This document shows positions 1-11,108 of a DNA stretch of 64,000 bases, piece by piece (the first letter of the stretch is position 1; each line of letters starts with the position of its first letter). Below the pieces are notes generated by a model. The model was not told the origin of the DNA, searched no databases, and saw nothing but the letters and a program-made list of their open reading frames with translations. This stretch comes from Catonia carolina. Lineage: Eukaryota > Arthropoda > Insecta > Hemiptera > Achilidae. Location of the stretch: the NCBI GenBank assembly GCA_035578175.1, contig JAQMRL010000003.1:105946969-106010968 (forward strand). The letters are read 5' to 3'. The position numbers and the translations under genes were made by a program.

Positions 1-577
1 GCTCGTTTTGCCCATCGAACCTAAGTTGTTCGTGTCGAATTATCCTCCAGTTTCTCTCCGTATGTGGCAACCTTTCCCGTGAGAAGGGGGAGAGCCAGCT
101 CTCTCTCTCTCTCTCTTTCTTTCTCTCTTAATGCCCATTTAATTAGGCATAGATTTACTCATTCGTAATGTGATGTATCAAACTACATCTCTAATTTCTT
201 TTCAGCAATCGCATTTCCGCCGCCTGGATCTGGTTTTCATCTTGGTGTAAACCCAGGACGTGTTCCGATTTCTCTGGTTATCTTTTTCACGGCTTACCTA
301 CATCTCTTTGTTCATCAGGAATATAGTTCAGTGTTCGTTTCGCCCATCGAACCTAAGTTGTTAGTGTCAAGTTGTCCTCCCATTTTTCTCTGTATGTACA
401 AATTCTCCGAGAGAAGGAAAGAGAGTGAAATATGTCTCTCCTCCCATTTAAATAGACACGGATTTACTCATTCATAATGTGATATATCAAACTACATCTC
501 TGATTTCTTCTCAACAGTCTCATTTCTTCTGCGTGGATCTGGTTTTCATATTTTCATCCTATGAACCCAGGACACAC
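1..577. repeat. Tandem repeat, period about 332 bp, two copies (first cut by window edge)
   Basis: The motif CCCATCGAACCTAAGTTG occurs at 11 and again at 343, and the following 230 bases stay alignable: a CT-rich stretch, TTTACTCATTC, GTGATRTATCAAACTACATCTC, then GATCTGGTTTTCAT and AACCCAGGAC. Copy 1 runs from 1 to about 331 and copy 2 from 332 to about 577. The copies are clearly diverged. Copy 1 holds a (CT)n run at 99-127. The array may continue to the left of the window. No coding frame is shared by both copies. Confidence 0.8.
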
Positions 578-1009
578 TACTTCCTACAATACTGAAACAG
601 CCAGAGCGGTGTTAAATTTCAACTGTATTTCTTTCCAAACACTGATACTCAGTGATCTTGATCTTCCAAATTTTATAAGTGTTAAACTTATACAGTTTCT
701 GGATATCTTTTAAACGAGAGGTTTTATTGAAAAAAAATTACAATACTTAGTAAATTTCAACCGTTTATCAGATTTAGTTTCTTTTTTTAATAAATTGGAA
801 GTTAAATTCTGTGTATTGCAGGTATACTGAATTGTCGGGACCACCGGGTCGGTCCCCGACTGTATTGTTGTGCTAACCTTAAAGTCCCGAGTTTGAATAA
901 AGAATCATCTGTTTGTTTGATCCAGCACTATTTAAAAACTTATTCGTACTTGAGATTTTGGTTTTGTTATTATGATTCCGATTTCAAATTTTTCTTGTTA
1001 ATCTATAGT

Positions 1010-1010
<1 letters not shown>
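578..1010. other. No gene seen
   Basis: AT-rich sequence without a conserved frame. A short GC-rich inverted repeat around 838-860 (CGGGACC ... GGTCCCCG) is the only structure noted. Confidence 0.4.
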
Positions 1011-1041
<31 letters not shown>

Positions 1042-1085
1042 GTTTAACGTCCGACTGTTCTGCAATTACTGCTAATGCAGACGGT
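1011..1085 (-). repeat. 3' fragment of tRNA-type SINE (tail type 1) with long poly-T
   Basis: A run of about 30 T followed by TTTAACGTCCGACTGTTCTG and GCAATTACTGCTAATGCAGACGG. Read on the minus strand this is the tail of the SINE seen complete at 31966-32124, ending in poly-A. Only the last 50 or so bases of the body are present, so this is a strongly 5'-truncated copy. Confidence 0.75.
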
Positions 1086-2079
1086 AATTGCAATATGTTA
1101 AGTGTGGTTAAAGTTGTTCCATTGTGAAAATAAGAGCCAATATTTCTGTGTGTAAAAGATTTTCTGAACAAAACAGTGGAACGTTTAAATTTGTATAATA
1201 GGGATGTTAATATGATATGAACGAAGTGCTTAGTATAAGTATTTCTGTTTTTTCCCAGCTGTATTCCAACATAAATCAAGAATTCCAAGTGACAGATATT
1301 GTTGGTGACAATTTTTTACTATTTAACGTCGTGTATTGTCAGTGTATGTAAATAACCATTTCTTTCTCGCAGTTGGTCGGTTATTTTATCAGTCGTGAAA
1401 CCACAATGTCTGGCTAAGTTGGTGAGACTCGAGGACAGAATGTGGTCGCTGCGGCTTCGGCCGATGTACTTGTTTTAATGTTATCTCATTTTCTTTGAAA
1501 GCCTAACGGGTGGGCGTCATACGACTTGTAAGTTACTCGAATATTGATTTCTTTACGAATAAATTTAAATATTAAATAGTTGTATAAACTTGAATATTTT
1601 TATTCCTTACATCGTTTTTCTTTTCGTTTTTGTTTTATTAACCAATGAACTTGACAGAAAATTATACATATTTATGAAAGGAATAGTGTAATGGTTTTAA
1701 CAAATCGATTAAAGTTCATAGATGTAGACCAATGCCAATGAATAAATGAATTGGCATGACCGACCGTGAACTCCAGTGAAATGAATTTTATAAGAAATTG
1801 ATTATTTTGTATTAAAAAGTAAAATTGCAGTCGTCACTACGCTAACTTGTGACTTCTTATGGTAATTACAGCTTATTAGCACCAGTGAAACTTAAGTCAA
1901 ATAAATTGTTGGGTGTTAGATTTTTTTATATTAAAATAATCTTCCATTTTTATGTAAATTGGCAATTTTTAAAATTGTCATTATTTTGTCTCTTCCGTCA
2001 CACCCAGATGTTAGAAACTACTACAGAACAACCGGTTTTCGGATTCGTAATCTACACAATATTATAAGTCTGTTATTTG
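1086..2079. other. No gene seen
   Basis: AT-rich DNA with short chance ORFs only. A slightly GC-richer patch at 1430-1475 (GTCGCTGCGGCTTCGGCCG) has no recognisable coding context. Confidence 0.4.
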
Positions 2080-2472
2080 GCCATAACAGACAAGTGGCGT
2101 GTCAAATTATTTACACTCAATCTGTTAGTTGCAGGGCTAAAATAAATAGTTCTGTTTCTTATCACATGGTCAGCCAATTAAATGAGTGAATCATTTAAGA
2201 ACAGAAGGGGTAGAGGTGTAAAAGACACTTATCAGAGGTATCTCCTCTGAAAGTAATGAATTTCATTGTACAGCCAGACCCTGTGGTAAATGAAGTGAAA
2301 GTGTAATTTACATAGTGAAAAATATGTGCTTTTCAGAGGACCAGGCATGCTGATAAGCGTACTTTTCCACTCGGTGAGGAAGGCAATGGTAAACCACCTC
2401 ACTCCTCGATTTACTTAGTAAAACCTCTACAGGTTCAAACCAGCCATTTGGCTGATGACCTAAACACAACAA
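2080..2472 (+). mobile_element. SINE-A copy
   Basis: Nearly full-length member of the commonest repeat in the window (about 390 bp). Order of landmarks: CCATAACAGACAAG, the CACTCAATCTGTTAG block, CACATGGTCAGCCAATTA, AGAACAGAAGGGGTAGAGGTG, CAGCCAGACCCTGTGG, GGCATGCTGATAAGC, AGGAAGGCAATGGTAAACCA, and the tail GGCTGATGACCTAAACACAA. The strand given takes the GATGACCTAAAC end as 3', by analogy with LINE and SINE tails ending in GATGAC plus a simple repeat. No clear target duplication. Confidence 0.8.
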
Positions 2473-2830
2473 TCTACTCAAAAAGTTCGTGGGCGTAAAT
2501 TAGGTTTGAAGTTTCGGTTTCGAGCGGAAGTGGCCCAAAGTAGGAAGTCAACAAATCAAAGTCGAAATTTTGAAACAAAAATAGTATTCGATTCGTCTTT
2601 AAGAGTTGATACAGAAATCAAAGTCGGAATTTGGAAACAGATTCATCTTTAAGAGTAGATACGAAAATTATTGGGTTTGAATTTCCGGTATCGACCGGAA
2701 GTGGCCCAAAACCGTAAGTCAAGAAATCAAAGTCGGTCGGTATATTTGGAACCAAAGATAAGCCTTTTTAAAAATTGCCTCCAGCCATGAGACGCGTCGT
2801 CTCGTGAAAGGGATTTTTAAAATTATTTTT
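2465..2830 (+). repeat. Dispersed repeat F, copy 1
   Basis: Contains two internal imperfect units with GAAGTGGCCCAAA and GGAAGTCAA, then TTAAAAATTGCCTCCAGCC and ATGAGACGCGTCGTCTCGTG, an almost perfect palindrome. The same set occurs in reverse complement at about 29285-29720. No coding capacity or terminal repeats could be fixed, so class is unknown. Confidence 0.65.
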
Positions 2831-4766
2831 ATGTAACTGGAAAACAAACGTGTATGTTACGCGTTTAATCACTTAACAGTTTCAAAAATTTTGATTATAA
2901 ATTAAATATTCGATCGATTTTGATACAAAATGTATACTTTTTACGATCTTTAAATCAAATCTGTTAATACCCTTCAATTTTGTTTAGTTGGAGTTTCTGG
3001 ATATATGTTAGTATTATTTGTGTAAACATTTAATTCTATCGATTGGTATTTATTGGAATAACTGGTAAGATACAATGTTTTCATTGTGTTTGTGAAGTTT
3101 ACTTGAGATTTTTTTCTATTACTTATTTATAGAGATGTATTTGTTATTTTCATACGATGTACCTGTCTCTATGTATCTTTCTCTGTTTGTTTTTGAACCC
3201 AATTCTAACACGGTTCGAATGGATTCAGTTCGATTACTGAACCATCAAGAGAGCAACTTCTTTTTGTGGGAATGGTTGCCGGAGTACCGTATTTTAAGGA
3301 TCTAACTTCTAACATCTCTTTAATTCCAAAGGGAATGTAGTCGTAGTAACATCGTTCCTATTTGGAAATTGATAGAAAACAATCTTCGGACAAAAGTTTC
3401 AAGAATTGATTTTGTGTGTAGTGTTATAACTAATAATGTGGTAGTGATCAGTCACGTAGATAACTGTGTTTCTGCTTTGGTTATTGAATGAAATGATGAA
3501 GCCTACACAACATATTTGTTAGTGTTATGTAGAGTACATTGGAATAATGACCTAAGGCCAGGGGCAGGCAGAGGCTGTGTATGGACGGATACAATTGGTT
3601 GGAATGAGGACGTGCGGGATTATAATTGCCGTGGTTTCAATTGCTTTCCTCGACCCAGTTTCACCCTCCAGCCCCGGATGCCATCGCCACGCCGTGGTCC
3701 TCCGCCCTGTCTTGTACCGCTTTAACACCCACTACCCTAGGCCATAAACTATTACAATTGTAATTTTCTAATCGGTTTCCTTTCCCCCGAAGGCGGATTA
3801 ATGCATTCTCTATCAGTGCATTAGTTCATTGTTGTAATTTGAACAATATACCAGTTTAAAGTAGTCGCCGCTACAGATCTATTATGAAAGTGATTAATTT
3901 TAATACAAACTACAAAAATTCAGCTAATACATTACCGTAGTATTTATTTATGAATTCTTTCATTCAGTTGCATAGCACAGAATTGATACGTTTGTAGTAG
4001 AAGATTCATGCACAATTTTTTGTTGGATTATAAATTTTTCGATACATTGTATCCAAAACTCAACGCATTTGTGTATACAATAGAGCGTTCGTTGTTACAC
4101 TGAATATGAGAATTCGAACTCTTTAAATGCTAATAATAAGATATGTGATTGACTTAGCTACTATAAAACTTAGCAGAATACTTCACAAAACGATTTAAGA
4201 AATATTTAGATTTAGGACGTTATGTGGTATCGTGTATTATTGTATTATTTAAATTTGTACTTAAATTAATTATAAATCTATTGAATTTATAAATCTATTT
4301 GAGGATTATGGGGTAAATTGTGTATAATTGTCACTGTTTATTCAAGAATCGAAACGTGGTTGGTTCCCAGTTAGTCTGTTTGTACACTTTACTGTGTATG
4401 TACAAAGTGTCCTTCAAAGTGGTATCTCCTTAAAGAGGGGGGGGATCATACCGCCTGCCAATGTTAAACTAGCAAATCTTGAGATCTCAGTAACTATCAA
4501 AGTTAAAAAGGCTGCAATTTTTAGATATTATTTATACATACAAGGTGATGCTACTAATCCTCAGTCATTAAAAAACAAATTCAAAAAAGTTACAGGTTTT
4601 TTGTCAGGTCCAACTTTTCTCTATTTTCAACATATAATGATTTTTTATCTTATAAAATATCATATGTATATACAATAATGAAATCAGATCCATAGTACTA
4701 TCATAACCTGCTAAGAACACACTAAAACAAATTCAGCTCTGTATGTGTTGTGGTTTTTGAAAAAAT
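2831..4766. other. No confirmed gene; one GC-rich patch
   Basis: Mostly AT-rich. A GC-rich island at about 3545-3735 reads open on the plus strand for 69 codons (3516-3725), ending in a proline/arginine-rich stretch. It has no recognised domain, no obvious splice context and no second copy here, so it is not called a gene. The open frame at 4328-4678 (116 codons) starts on a non-ATG codon and has no recognisable motif. Confidence 0.35.
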
Positions 4767-5229
4767 GGGTCTTTGTCAGAAAAATATTTAAGTATTTTTT
4801 GTTATCCCCCCCCAAACATAACTTGCCACATTTTGTGGATATTTTGTATGTAATCTTACAGTATTCTTAACATAAAAATGGTGAATATTAAAAAAAAAAT
4901 CGTACACCAATATTCTTCAAGTCAAGGTTAACATACGTAGGATAAATACATTGTTTTTTCTCAATATTGTTACTGTATGTAACAGGCTAAGGAAATATAA
5001 ACTCATTGAGTACATGACATCATTTAATTAATTTAACATAATTAAATTAAAATCATTAAATTAAATATTCTTAAATAATCAATAAATAGTTAACGTTAAC
5101 TTAAAAATATTGATATTGAAGTTTTGAAAATATTTTTCCCGTTTTTATCGTTAAAAATAATGTAAGATTACTACCGCAAAATGTAACAAATTTAGCTTGG
5201 AGGTGGCGGGGTAATAACAGAAAAGACCC
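4767..5229 (-). mobile_element. Non-autonomous TIR element 'GGGTC', copy 1
   Basis: Starts GGGTCTTTGTCAG and ends ATAACAGAAAAGACCC, so the ends are inverted repeats; the left end carries a short internal insertion. Subterminal parts are also inverted (ATCCCCCCCCAAACATAA on the left, TTAGCTTGGAGGTGGCGGGG on the right). The interior (ATTGTTACTGTATGTAACAG, CTCATTGAGTACATGACATC) matches the reverse complement of 9304-9777. Flanks AAAT/AAAT may be a short target duplication. No transposase is encoded; it would need enzyme from a related element. Confidence 0.8.
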
Positions 5230-5575
5230 AAATATATTTCTTTGATACAACTAAAGAAAAATAAAATAATATTAAAGACGTGAATATAATAAAAATCTCC
5301 TGATTTGTATTTTTGTCTTCTGTTCAAGTTTAATAAAATAATCTACAACACCAGCAAGAAATTAAAGAATATATGACATGTTTCACAGAGCCTTTTATCA
5401 TGTAATTGCAGAGTAATAAGTAAATTAGTTAAAAAACTGTGGTGGAAAATTTTAGATGATGTGAAATTAGCAAACTGCAGGCCTATTTTAAAATATTTGT
5501 GAACATTTTTCTAAAGATAGGATAAATATAAAATGTAGGTACTCCAATTTTTTTTTATAACCCTAATGTGTGTAC

Positions 5576-5858
5576 GTTGCAATCAATTCAATTTAGAACA
5601 ATATGCAACCCAATGACCCAATGAGATGAGGATGATGTGTAAATCAGGTGTAGTCTTGTACAGACTCCGCGGACCATACCTGGAGTGTATGGTTAATTGA
5701 ACCCCAACCATCAAAGTACACCAGTAACCACTGCCTAGTATTCCAAATCCGTATGAAAGTAACTTCTAGGATTTGAACCAGGAACTTTCGTCTCCGAAAA
5801 TCAGCTGTTAAACAGCTGACTCGCGGCGACGACTTTACCTCTAGACCAATCCTGTGGT
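5576..5858 (-). mobile_element. SINE-B copy (tRNA-derived)
   Basis: Read on the minus strand it starts with a tRNA-like head: a TGGTCTAGAGGTAAAG A-box-like stretch and a GGTTCAAATCC B box. The body follows with TACGGATTTGGAATACTAGG, GGTTGGGGTTCAATTAACCA, GTCTGTACAAGACTACAC and the tail CATCTCATTGGGTCATTGGG. Relatives lie at 33412-33694, 45661-46475 and 46478-46940. This is the least interrupted copy and the best reference for the family here. Confidence 0.8.
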
Positions 5859-7362
5859 TATACACCAAATTAAACAAAAAATTTAAAATTTTATTATCAA
5901 TAAAACTAAAAATTGATTACGGCTCAAATTTTCCCTATACCCCCTTCAGATATTTGACATTTCCAAATATCAGTATGTCATAGGTATATCGATTTAACAG
6001 ACTAATCGTCCGCTTTTCGTGATTCGTTGGTTTTTTTTGTTTGTTTTTTCTTGTAGTAGCCTTTGTACTTTTACTTAGTTTTTAACGTTTGTCGAACAAT
6101 CTATTGCAAAATCAGCTCAATGTACTGTGAGAATGTGCAGTCCATTTGTAAAAAAATTTTAAATTCTTGGTTGCACGTATTATTATTTAATGAATTTCCT
6201 GTTTCTTTATATTCTACTTGCTTCTTCAATGGAATATGTCCCTGACACTGCGCTGATGCAGTTTGATCTGAATATTGTTCAACCGGAAGATGTTCATTTC
6301 TTCTTGTCGTCTTCTCAACGATCTTGTTCTTCTCTTCATTACATTAATGCTAATTTTTTGCTAGACTTGTTTGTCCTTCTTTTTTATGTTTCGTCAAATA
6401 ACTGAATTGAAGCTGTCCGGTTTTTGTGTTCAGAATAAACCACGTACATAATACGATTTGTTCCTAAACTACATACACATCGTTACTCGAATTATCTTCT
6501 GCATCCTGACTAATGTAATGTGTTATCGAACATTCTGCTAGAGTTTCTCCAAAATTCTTTTATTGCATACTTTTAAAAAACAACATAGTTGCCAGATTTA
6601 AGAAATCGATTCACTTATAGTTTTAAGGTTGGCTTATGTAAAATACTATAGTAATAAATAAACGAAGTAGCATGTGTAAAAATTTGAAGGTGATTTCTTA
6701 GAAAAAGTAGTGCATTATTATTGAAGTTTTTCGGTGTTATGGAATTTTTTTATGCGAAATCTATCACAATGTTGACAGTATTAAATAACCTTCAACTAGT
6801 TTGGCGAGGGATTATTATTAGCGTAAGAGTGATACTTTTAAATGAACATTATTTTATTCCTGTTTTCACTGGACATTTTTTTTATGTATGTATCATTTTA
6901 AGAGAACTGATTTTACGAATTTCTGCTTTTTGTGAATGTACTGAAAAAGTCTTGTGTATTGCTTTGCTAGAAGCGTTACATCCTGTTTTAACCCAGTTCG
7001 GGCAATTGGTCTTAGAAGCTTCGAAGGAAATTTAGAAAGGGCACTTTTCTCAGGTAGTATGTTAACGTATGTTGATTTTCAGAACTGTAGTGTTCTTTGG
7101 TGGAGAAGTTGTGTATGAAATGGTGTAAAATAACTTATGATTTTGGGTAGTTACCGTCATTTTTACTCTTAAACTCTAGGGGTCAAAATACAAATGCTTT
7201 AATTTTTATGTTCAACCCTTAAGTAACAAATGCACTGAATTTCAGGTCTGATAATTACTGATTGGCATTTAGAGAATTAGTAATAAGTCAGTTAGTCAGG
7301 GTTTTTACATTATATGTACAGGTGACTGTTAAAGAGGTAATTGTTTTCTTATTAAAAATTGT
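5859..7362. other. No gene seen
   Basis: AT-rich DNA with several chance open frames (for example 6190-6405 and 6721-7035), none showing a domain, good codon pattern or splice context. Confidence 0.4.
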
Positions 7363-7500
7363 ACATGCGCTAGCCTACCAAGCGGAAGACCCCGGGTAGG
7401 GTTGGACATTTTAACACGTGTAAATCCACCTTTACAGTACAAAACCCCACAGTAGTCGTTAATGGCCAAGCTGTCGATGTGTCTTTAAATAAAAAATAAT
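7363..7500 (+). repeat. tRNA-type SINE fragment (tail type 2)
   Basis: Contains GCGCTAGCCTACCAAGCGG, a shortened B-box region, TTTTAACACG, CCACAGTAGTCGTTAATGGC, CAAGCTGTCGATGTG and an A/T-rich end. It aligns to the SINE at 7732-7904 but lacks the tRNA 5' part and part of the B-box region. Confidence 0.75.
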
Positions 7501-7580
7501 TATTTTTTTTTATGTATTTAGTTTGAAGCTAAATATAGCACATTGTCACGTGTAAATTATACGTGTATGTTCGGTAATTA

Positions 7581-8115
7581 ACCCTTTTAGTACCAACGTC
7601 CGGAAAACATGACGTCGATATATTTTACGGAGTTATAACATCCGGTTTACCGGACGTCCGTGAGTTATACATGCCAACGTCCGGATAACCGAACATTTCC
7701 AAAAAAACTTTTTAACAAAAAAATTTCGAAACCGCCTCCGTGGCTTAGTGACTAGCACACTAGCCTACAAAGCGAAAGGTCCCGGGTTCAATTCCCGGCT
7801 AGGGTCTGGAAATTTTAACACGTTAAAACCACCGTTAAGGTACCAAAACCCACAGTAGTTGCTAATGACCAAGCTGGCGATGCGACTTTAAATAAACAAA
7901 AAAAGACTATTTTGACTATATTTAGTGTTAGAACGATTCATTTTTTTATGAACACAATAAAAATTAATTTTTAACAGGAAATTTTATTTTTCTGAACGTT
8001 GAAATTTTGGCCTGCAAGTTTTCGAAATAAGGGCTGGCTCTTTTTGTACACCTTTATTCAAATTAAATGGCACTTTAGATGAAACTTTTAAATATTTTTT
8101 CGGCACTGAAAGGGT
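7581..8115 (+). mobile_element. TIR element carrying a tRNA-SINE (composite), copy 1
   Basis: Left end ACCCTTTTAGTACCAACGTC; the right end read in reverse complement is ACCCTTTCAGTGCCG, giving short TIRs. Left arm holds repeated CAACGTCCGGA and GGTTTACCGGACGTCCG motifs. A tRNA-SINE sits inside at 7732-7904. The whole arrangement, both arms plus SINE, recurs at 21498-22057. The left flank is TTA next to ACCC, suggestive of piggyBac-like TTAA targets, but the right flank (AAA) does not confirm it. No transposase is visible. Confidence 0.75.
7732..7904 (+). mobile_element. tRNA-derived SINE (tail type 2) inside TIR element
   Basis: Head CCGCCTCCGTGGCTTAGTGA (A-box-like GTGGCTTAGTG) and B box GGTTCAATTCC within CCCGGGTTCAATTCCCGG. 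The tail AGTTGCTAATGACCAAGCTG and GATGCGACTTTAAATAAAC is shared with other tRNA-SINEs in the window. Not a functional tRNA gene: the body continues about 100 bases past the tRNA part and ends in a simple A-rich tail. Confidence 0.85.
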
Positions 8116-9230
8116 AAAGCTAAATCCCTTAGAACCGTGCAGCAGCTATAAACAGACTACGGGTTGAAAGGCAGTAAAAAAAGTGCGTAATCTTGTTTCA
8201 CACTACCAACACCTTCAGTCAAAACAACCGGCGACAGACCTGATGTTTTATAATAGGCCTATTCAATGAATTCTTTCTACTGGTACTGTCGTATTTTGTA
8301 TTTAGTACTTGTTTCAGTATATAAAAAGTTACATCTGAAAAGCAAAGAACATCTTTTTGTAACTCGGATGGATTGCGCTAAGTTCAATCACAATAATTTT
8401 AATACTATTATGTTTTGACGTGCTCTGCAACGTTCCATGGGATAGAGTAGTACGTAGACTTTTTACCGTCATGACATCATATATATTTTAATTTTGGGTA
8501 TGCTTATTATATTAACAGGCAGGATATGAATAATGTTCAAAAAAAATAATGTCAAAGTGCTAAAATTGACACAATGATAATTTAGGTAAAGGTAATGATG
8601 GTTGCTTAAACATTGTAAGATGTGGTGTAAGAATTGGCATTCGGCCTATACGTCTTTGCCTAATATTATTCCATTACTGTGTGTTTTTTAAAAGAGACGT
8701 GAATTTATTTAGTAATGCAACTCTAAAGCAGATTCATTAATCAATATGTATTTTGTAACTGCGAATGGTTGGGGGTTGTTTAGTTGGACCCCCGCAGCCA
8801 TATTTTGTTTGTTTACAGTACGATCAATATTCCTATCTACTTGTCTAGACGGATCACTTTTATTGACGATCATTCCTTTTTTATCTGGGAATTATGTTTG
8901 CTTCTGCACTAATCTATAAGTATTCAAGAACCGCGATGACTGATTTTCATAATGGAAGTTGAAGATTTAATGCATAACGGATGGCCTTGAATTTAATGAG
9001 ACTATTTTTAACTAGTTTATTTTGAAATTATAAAACATTATTTAGACGTCATTTTGTTTGAATTGTATTTATTAAGTGTATCTTGTGTTTATTCTTATGA
9101 TAAAAAAAGTGTTATTTATTTACTTGAATAGGTTCAGTTAGGTGCCTCCTGAAAATGTAGTTACCAAACCCCTTGAAAATAAAAATAATTCTAACAAAGT
9201 ATGTAGAAATTTTATTTTAATTTTAAAATG
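8116..9230. other. No gene seen
   Basis: AT-rich DNA without recognisable frame or repeat. 8766-8805 has a GGGGGTTG...GGACCCCCGC stretch with weak inverted-repeat character. Confidence 0.4.
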
Positions 9231-10098
9231 TGCCAATAACAAACAAGAGGTGGAGTGATAAATTATTTGCACTCAATTTGTTATTTCTGGGGATACAAAA
9301 ATTGGGTCTTTTCTGTTATTCCCCCCCAGCATAATTTTTCACATTTTTTAAAATATTTAGTATATAGGTATTCTAATAGTATTTTTAACGATAAAAACGG
9401 AAATTTAAAAAAAAAAATCCAAATATCAATAGTGTTCTAGTTAACGTTAAAGTATTTTTTCTTTTTCAAGTTAATCTTAACCTATTTATAGAAATCTGTA
9501 AATTATTTAATAATATTTAATGTAATTATGTTAAATTAATTTATTTAATGATGTCATTTACTCAATGAGTTTATATTTCGTTATTACATACAGTAACAAT
9601 ATTGAGGAAAAGCAATGTATTTAACCTACCTATAGTTAAACTTAATTGAAGAATATTGGTGTAGGATTTTTTTTAAATATTTTTCCACTTATATCATTAA
9701 AAATACTGTAAGGTTGCCTACGAAATATTAAGAAATGTGAAAAATTGTGCTTGGGGAAGGAATAACAGAAAAGACCCCGAAAATAGTTGTATTTCTTATC
9801 AATTGGTGAGCTAATTAAATGACTATCATTTAAAAGCAGAAGTAGAGGTTTAAAATATATTAATCAGAGTTATCTCCTCTGAAAGTAATGAATTTTATTA
9901 TACAACCAGACCCTAGGGTGATTGAAGTGAACGTGTCATTTTCAGGGTGGGAAATATGTGCTCTTTAGAGGGCCTGGCATGCGGATAAGCATACGTTTCA
10001 ACTCATTGAGGAAGGCAATGGTAAACCACCTCACTCTTCGTTTTGCTTTGTGTATCTTCTAGAGGTTCAAACCAGCCTTTCGGCTGATGATCTGAACA
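9231..10098 (+). mobile_element. SINE-A copy interrupted by a TIR element
   Basis: SINE-A sequence runs 9231-9303 (GCACTCAATTTGTTA) and resumes at 9778-10098 (TATTTCTTATCAATTGGTGA, GGGCCTGGCATGC, AGGAAGGCAATGGTAAACCA, CTTTCGGCTGATGATCTGAA). The break falls in the poly-A-like CTACAAAAAATAGTT part of the consensus, and the intervening 474 bp is the 'GGGTC' TIR element. The two SINE pieces are in the same orientation and continuous with the consensus, so this is an insertion rather than two copies. Confidence 0.85.
9304..9777 (+). mobile_element. Non-autonomous TIR element 'GGGTC', copy 2, inside SINE-A
   Basis: Ends GGGTCTTTTCTGTTATTC and GAATAACAGAAAAGACCC are inverted repeats that continue imperfectly inward (CATAATTTTTCACATTTT versus the complement of GAAATGTGAAAAATTGTGC), extending to about 100 bp. 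The interior matches copy 1 in opposite orientation. Flanks (AAAATT left, CGAAAATA right) are compatible with a short A/T-rich target duplication. No coding region. Confidence 0.85.
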
Positions 10099-11108
10099 AT
10101 TTAAAAATTATTTGTAAATCTTTCTAATGTGAGGTGATTGTAATTTGTGTTGTTTTTTAACATTTGAAATGAATGGCATCAGTTTTCTGTTACTTTTTAA
10201 AAGTTTCAATTGTGAATATTTTCAACGTTATTCAAGTTAACTCTTTGACTTACTATTATGTGTGTTTTTGCATTGTTATAGAAAAATCGTTACATTGAAT
10301 TGACCTACCTGTTCCATGGGGGAGGCTCTCAGTCGTGACACCCTGTTTTGATAAATTATAATTGTTGGAATCTGTTACCCAACTCACGAATTCCATTTAA
10401 TATGTAATTAACAAACGATACATTTAAATTTTTTTCTGAATGCTTAAAATTCACCGAATTAGTTTACATTGTTTCAAAGTTTAAAATTTTTAGCCGCTTT
10501 GTTATATTTATAATTGTGGTTACTTAATTAATGTTTAAATTATTTTACTACTATTTGATTATTTTCTGATATTTTTGTTGTAATATCCGTCTAGACTTGG
10601 CCGTTGATAAAGTAGTTATAAAATGGATTGATGTTTTTGAATTAAGGAAGTATCGTAGAAGGTGCTGTATCATGGATGATAGGAACAGTCATATGTGTAT
10701 TAAAAATGTTTGTTAAAATGATGATAGTATTTTGTAGGGGGTGTTAGGAGACAGTCTCCTTTCTTCTCGTCTAAGAAAGTTATCAACCATGATTTTGGAT
10801 GGTGTAGCTCTGAACGAATCAGTAGAATTGCGCCTGAGTTACATTCTCAAGTTGTTCAGCCAGGATGTTATACTGGACGGCGAATAGCTGTGCACATTGA
10901 GACATCACTGTCTTCCCGCGCTATTACCCAAACTGATAATATCTACTACTGTTTTCTATCCACGTTTATACGGTAAATAATTTCACTTCATGCAACATTT
11001 TATAGATTTATTTTAATTTATACGAAATTTTAATAATACGAAGTTGTGCTTCGTTTTTACGGAATTTTTTTTAATGAATATGTTTACTTAAAATAATTAC
11101 TCCTGAAT
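10099..11108. other. No gene seen
   Basis: AT-rich. A slightly GC-richer stretch at 10740-10950 (including CTGGACGGCGAATAGCTGTG) has no frame that can be tied to a known protein. Confidence 0.35.

Noticed and set aside
998..1288. 96-codon minus-strand frame with a poly-lysine stretch
   Set aside because: The lysines are the poly-A tail of a SINE fragment read as codons; the frame runs across SINE and unrelated DNA.
4328..4678. 116-codon plus-strand frame
   Set aside because: Non-ATG start, no recognisable domain, no splice or conservation evidence.
7577..8119. Firm piggyBac assignment of the composite element
   Set aside because: TTA/TTAA precedes the left end in both copies, but the right flanks are AAA, so the TTAA duplication is not confirmed.
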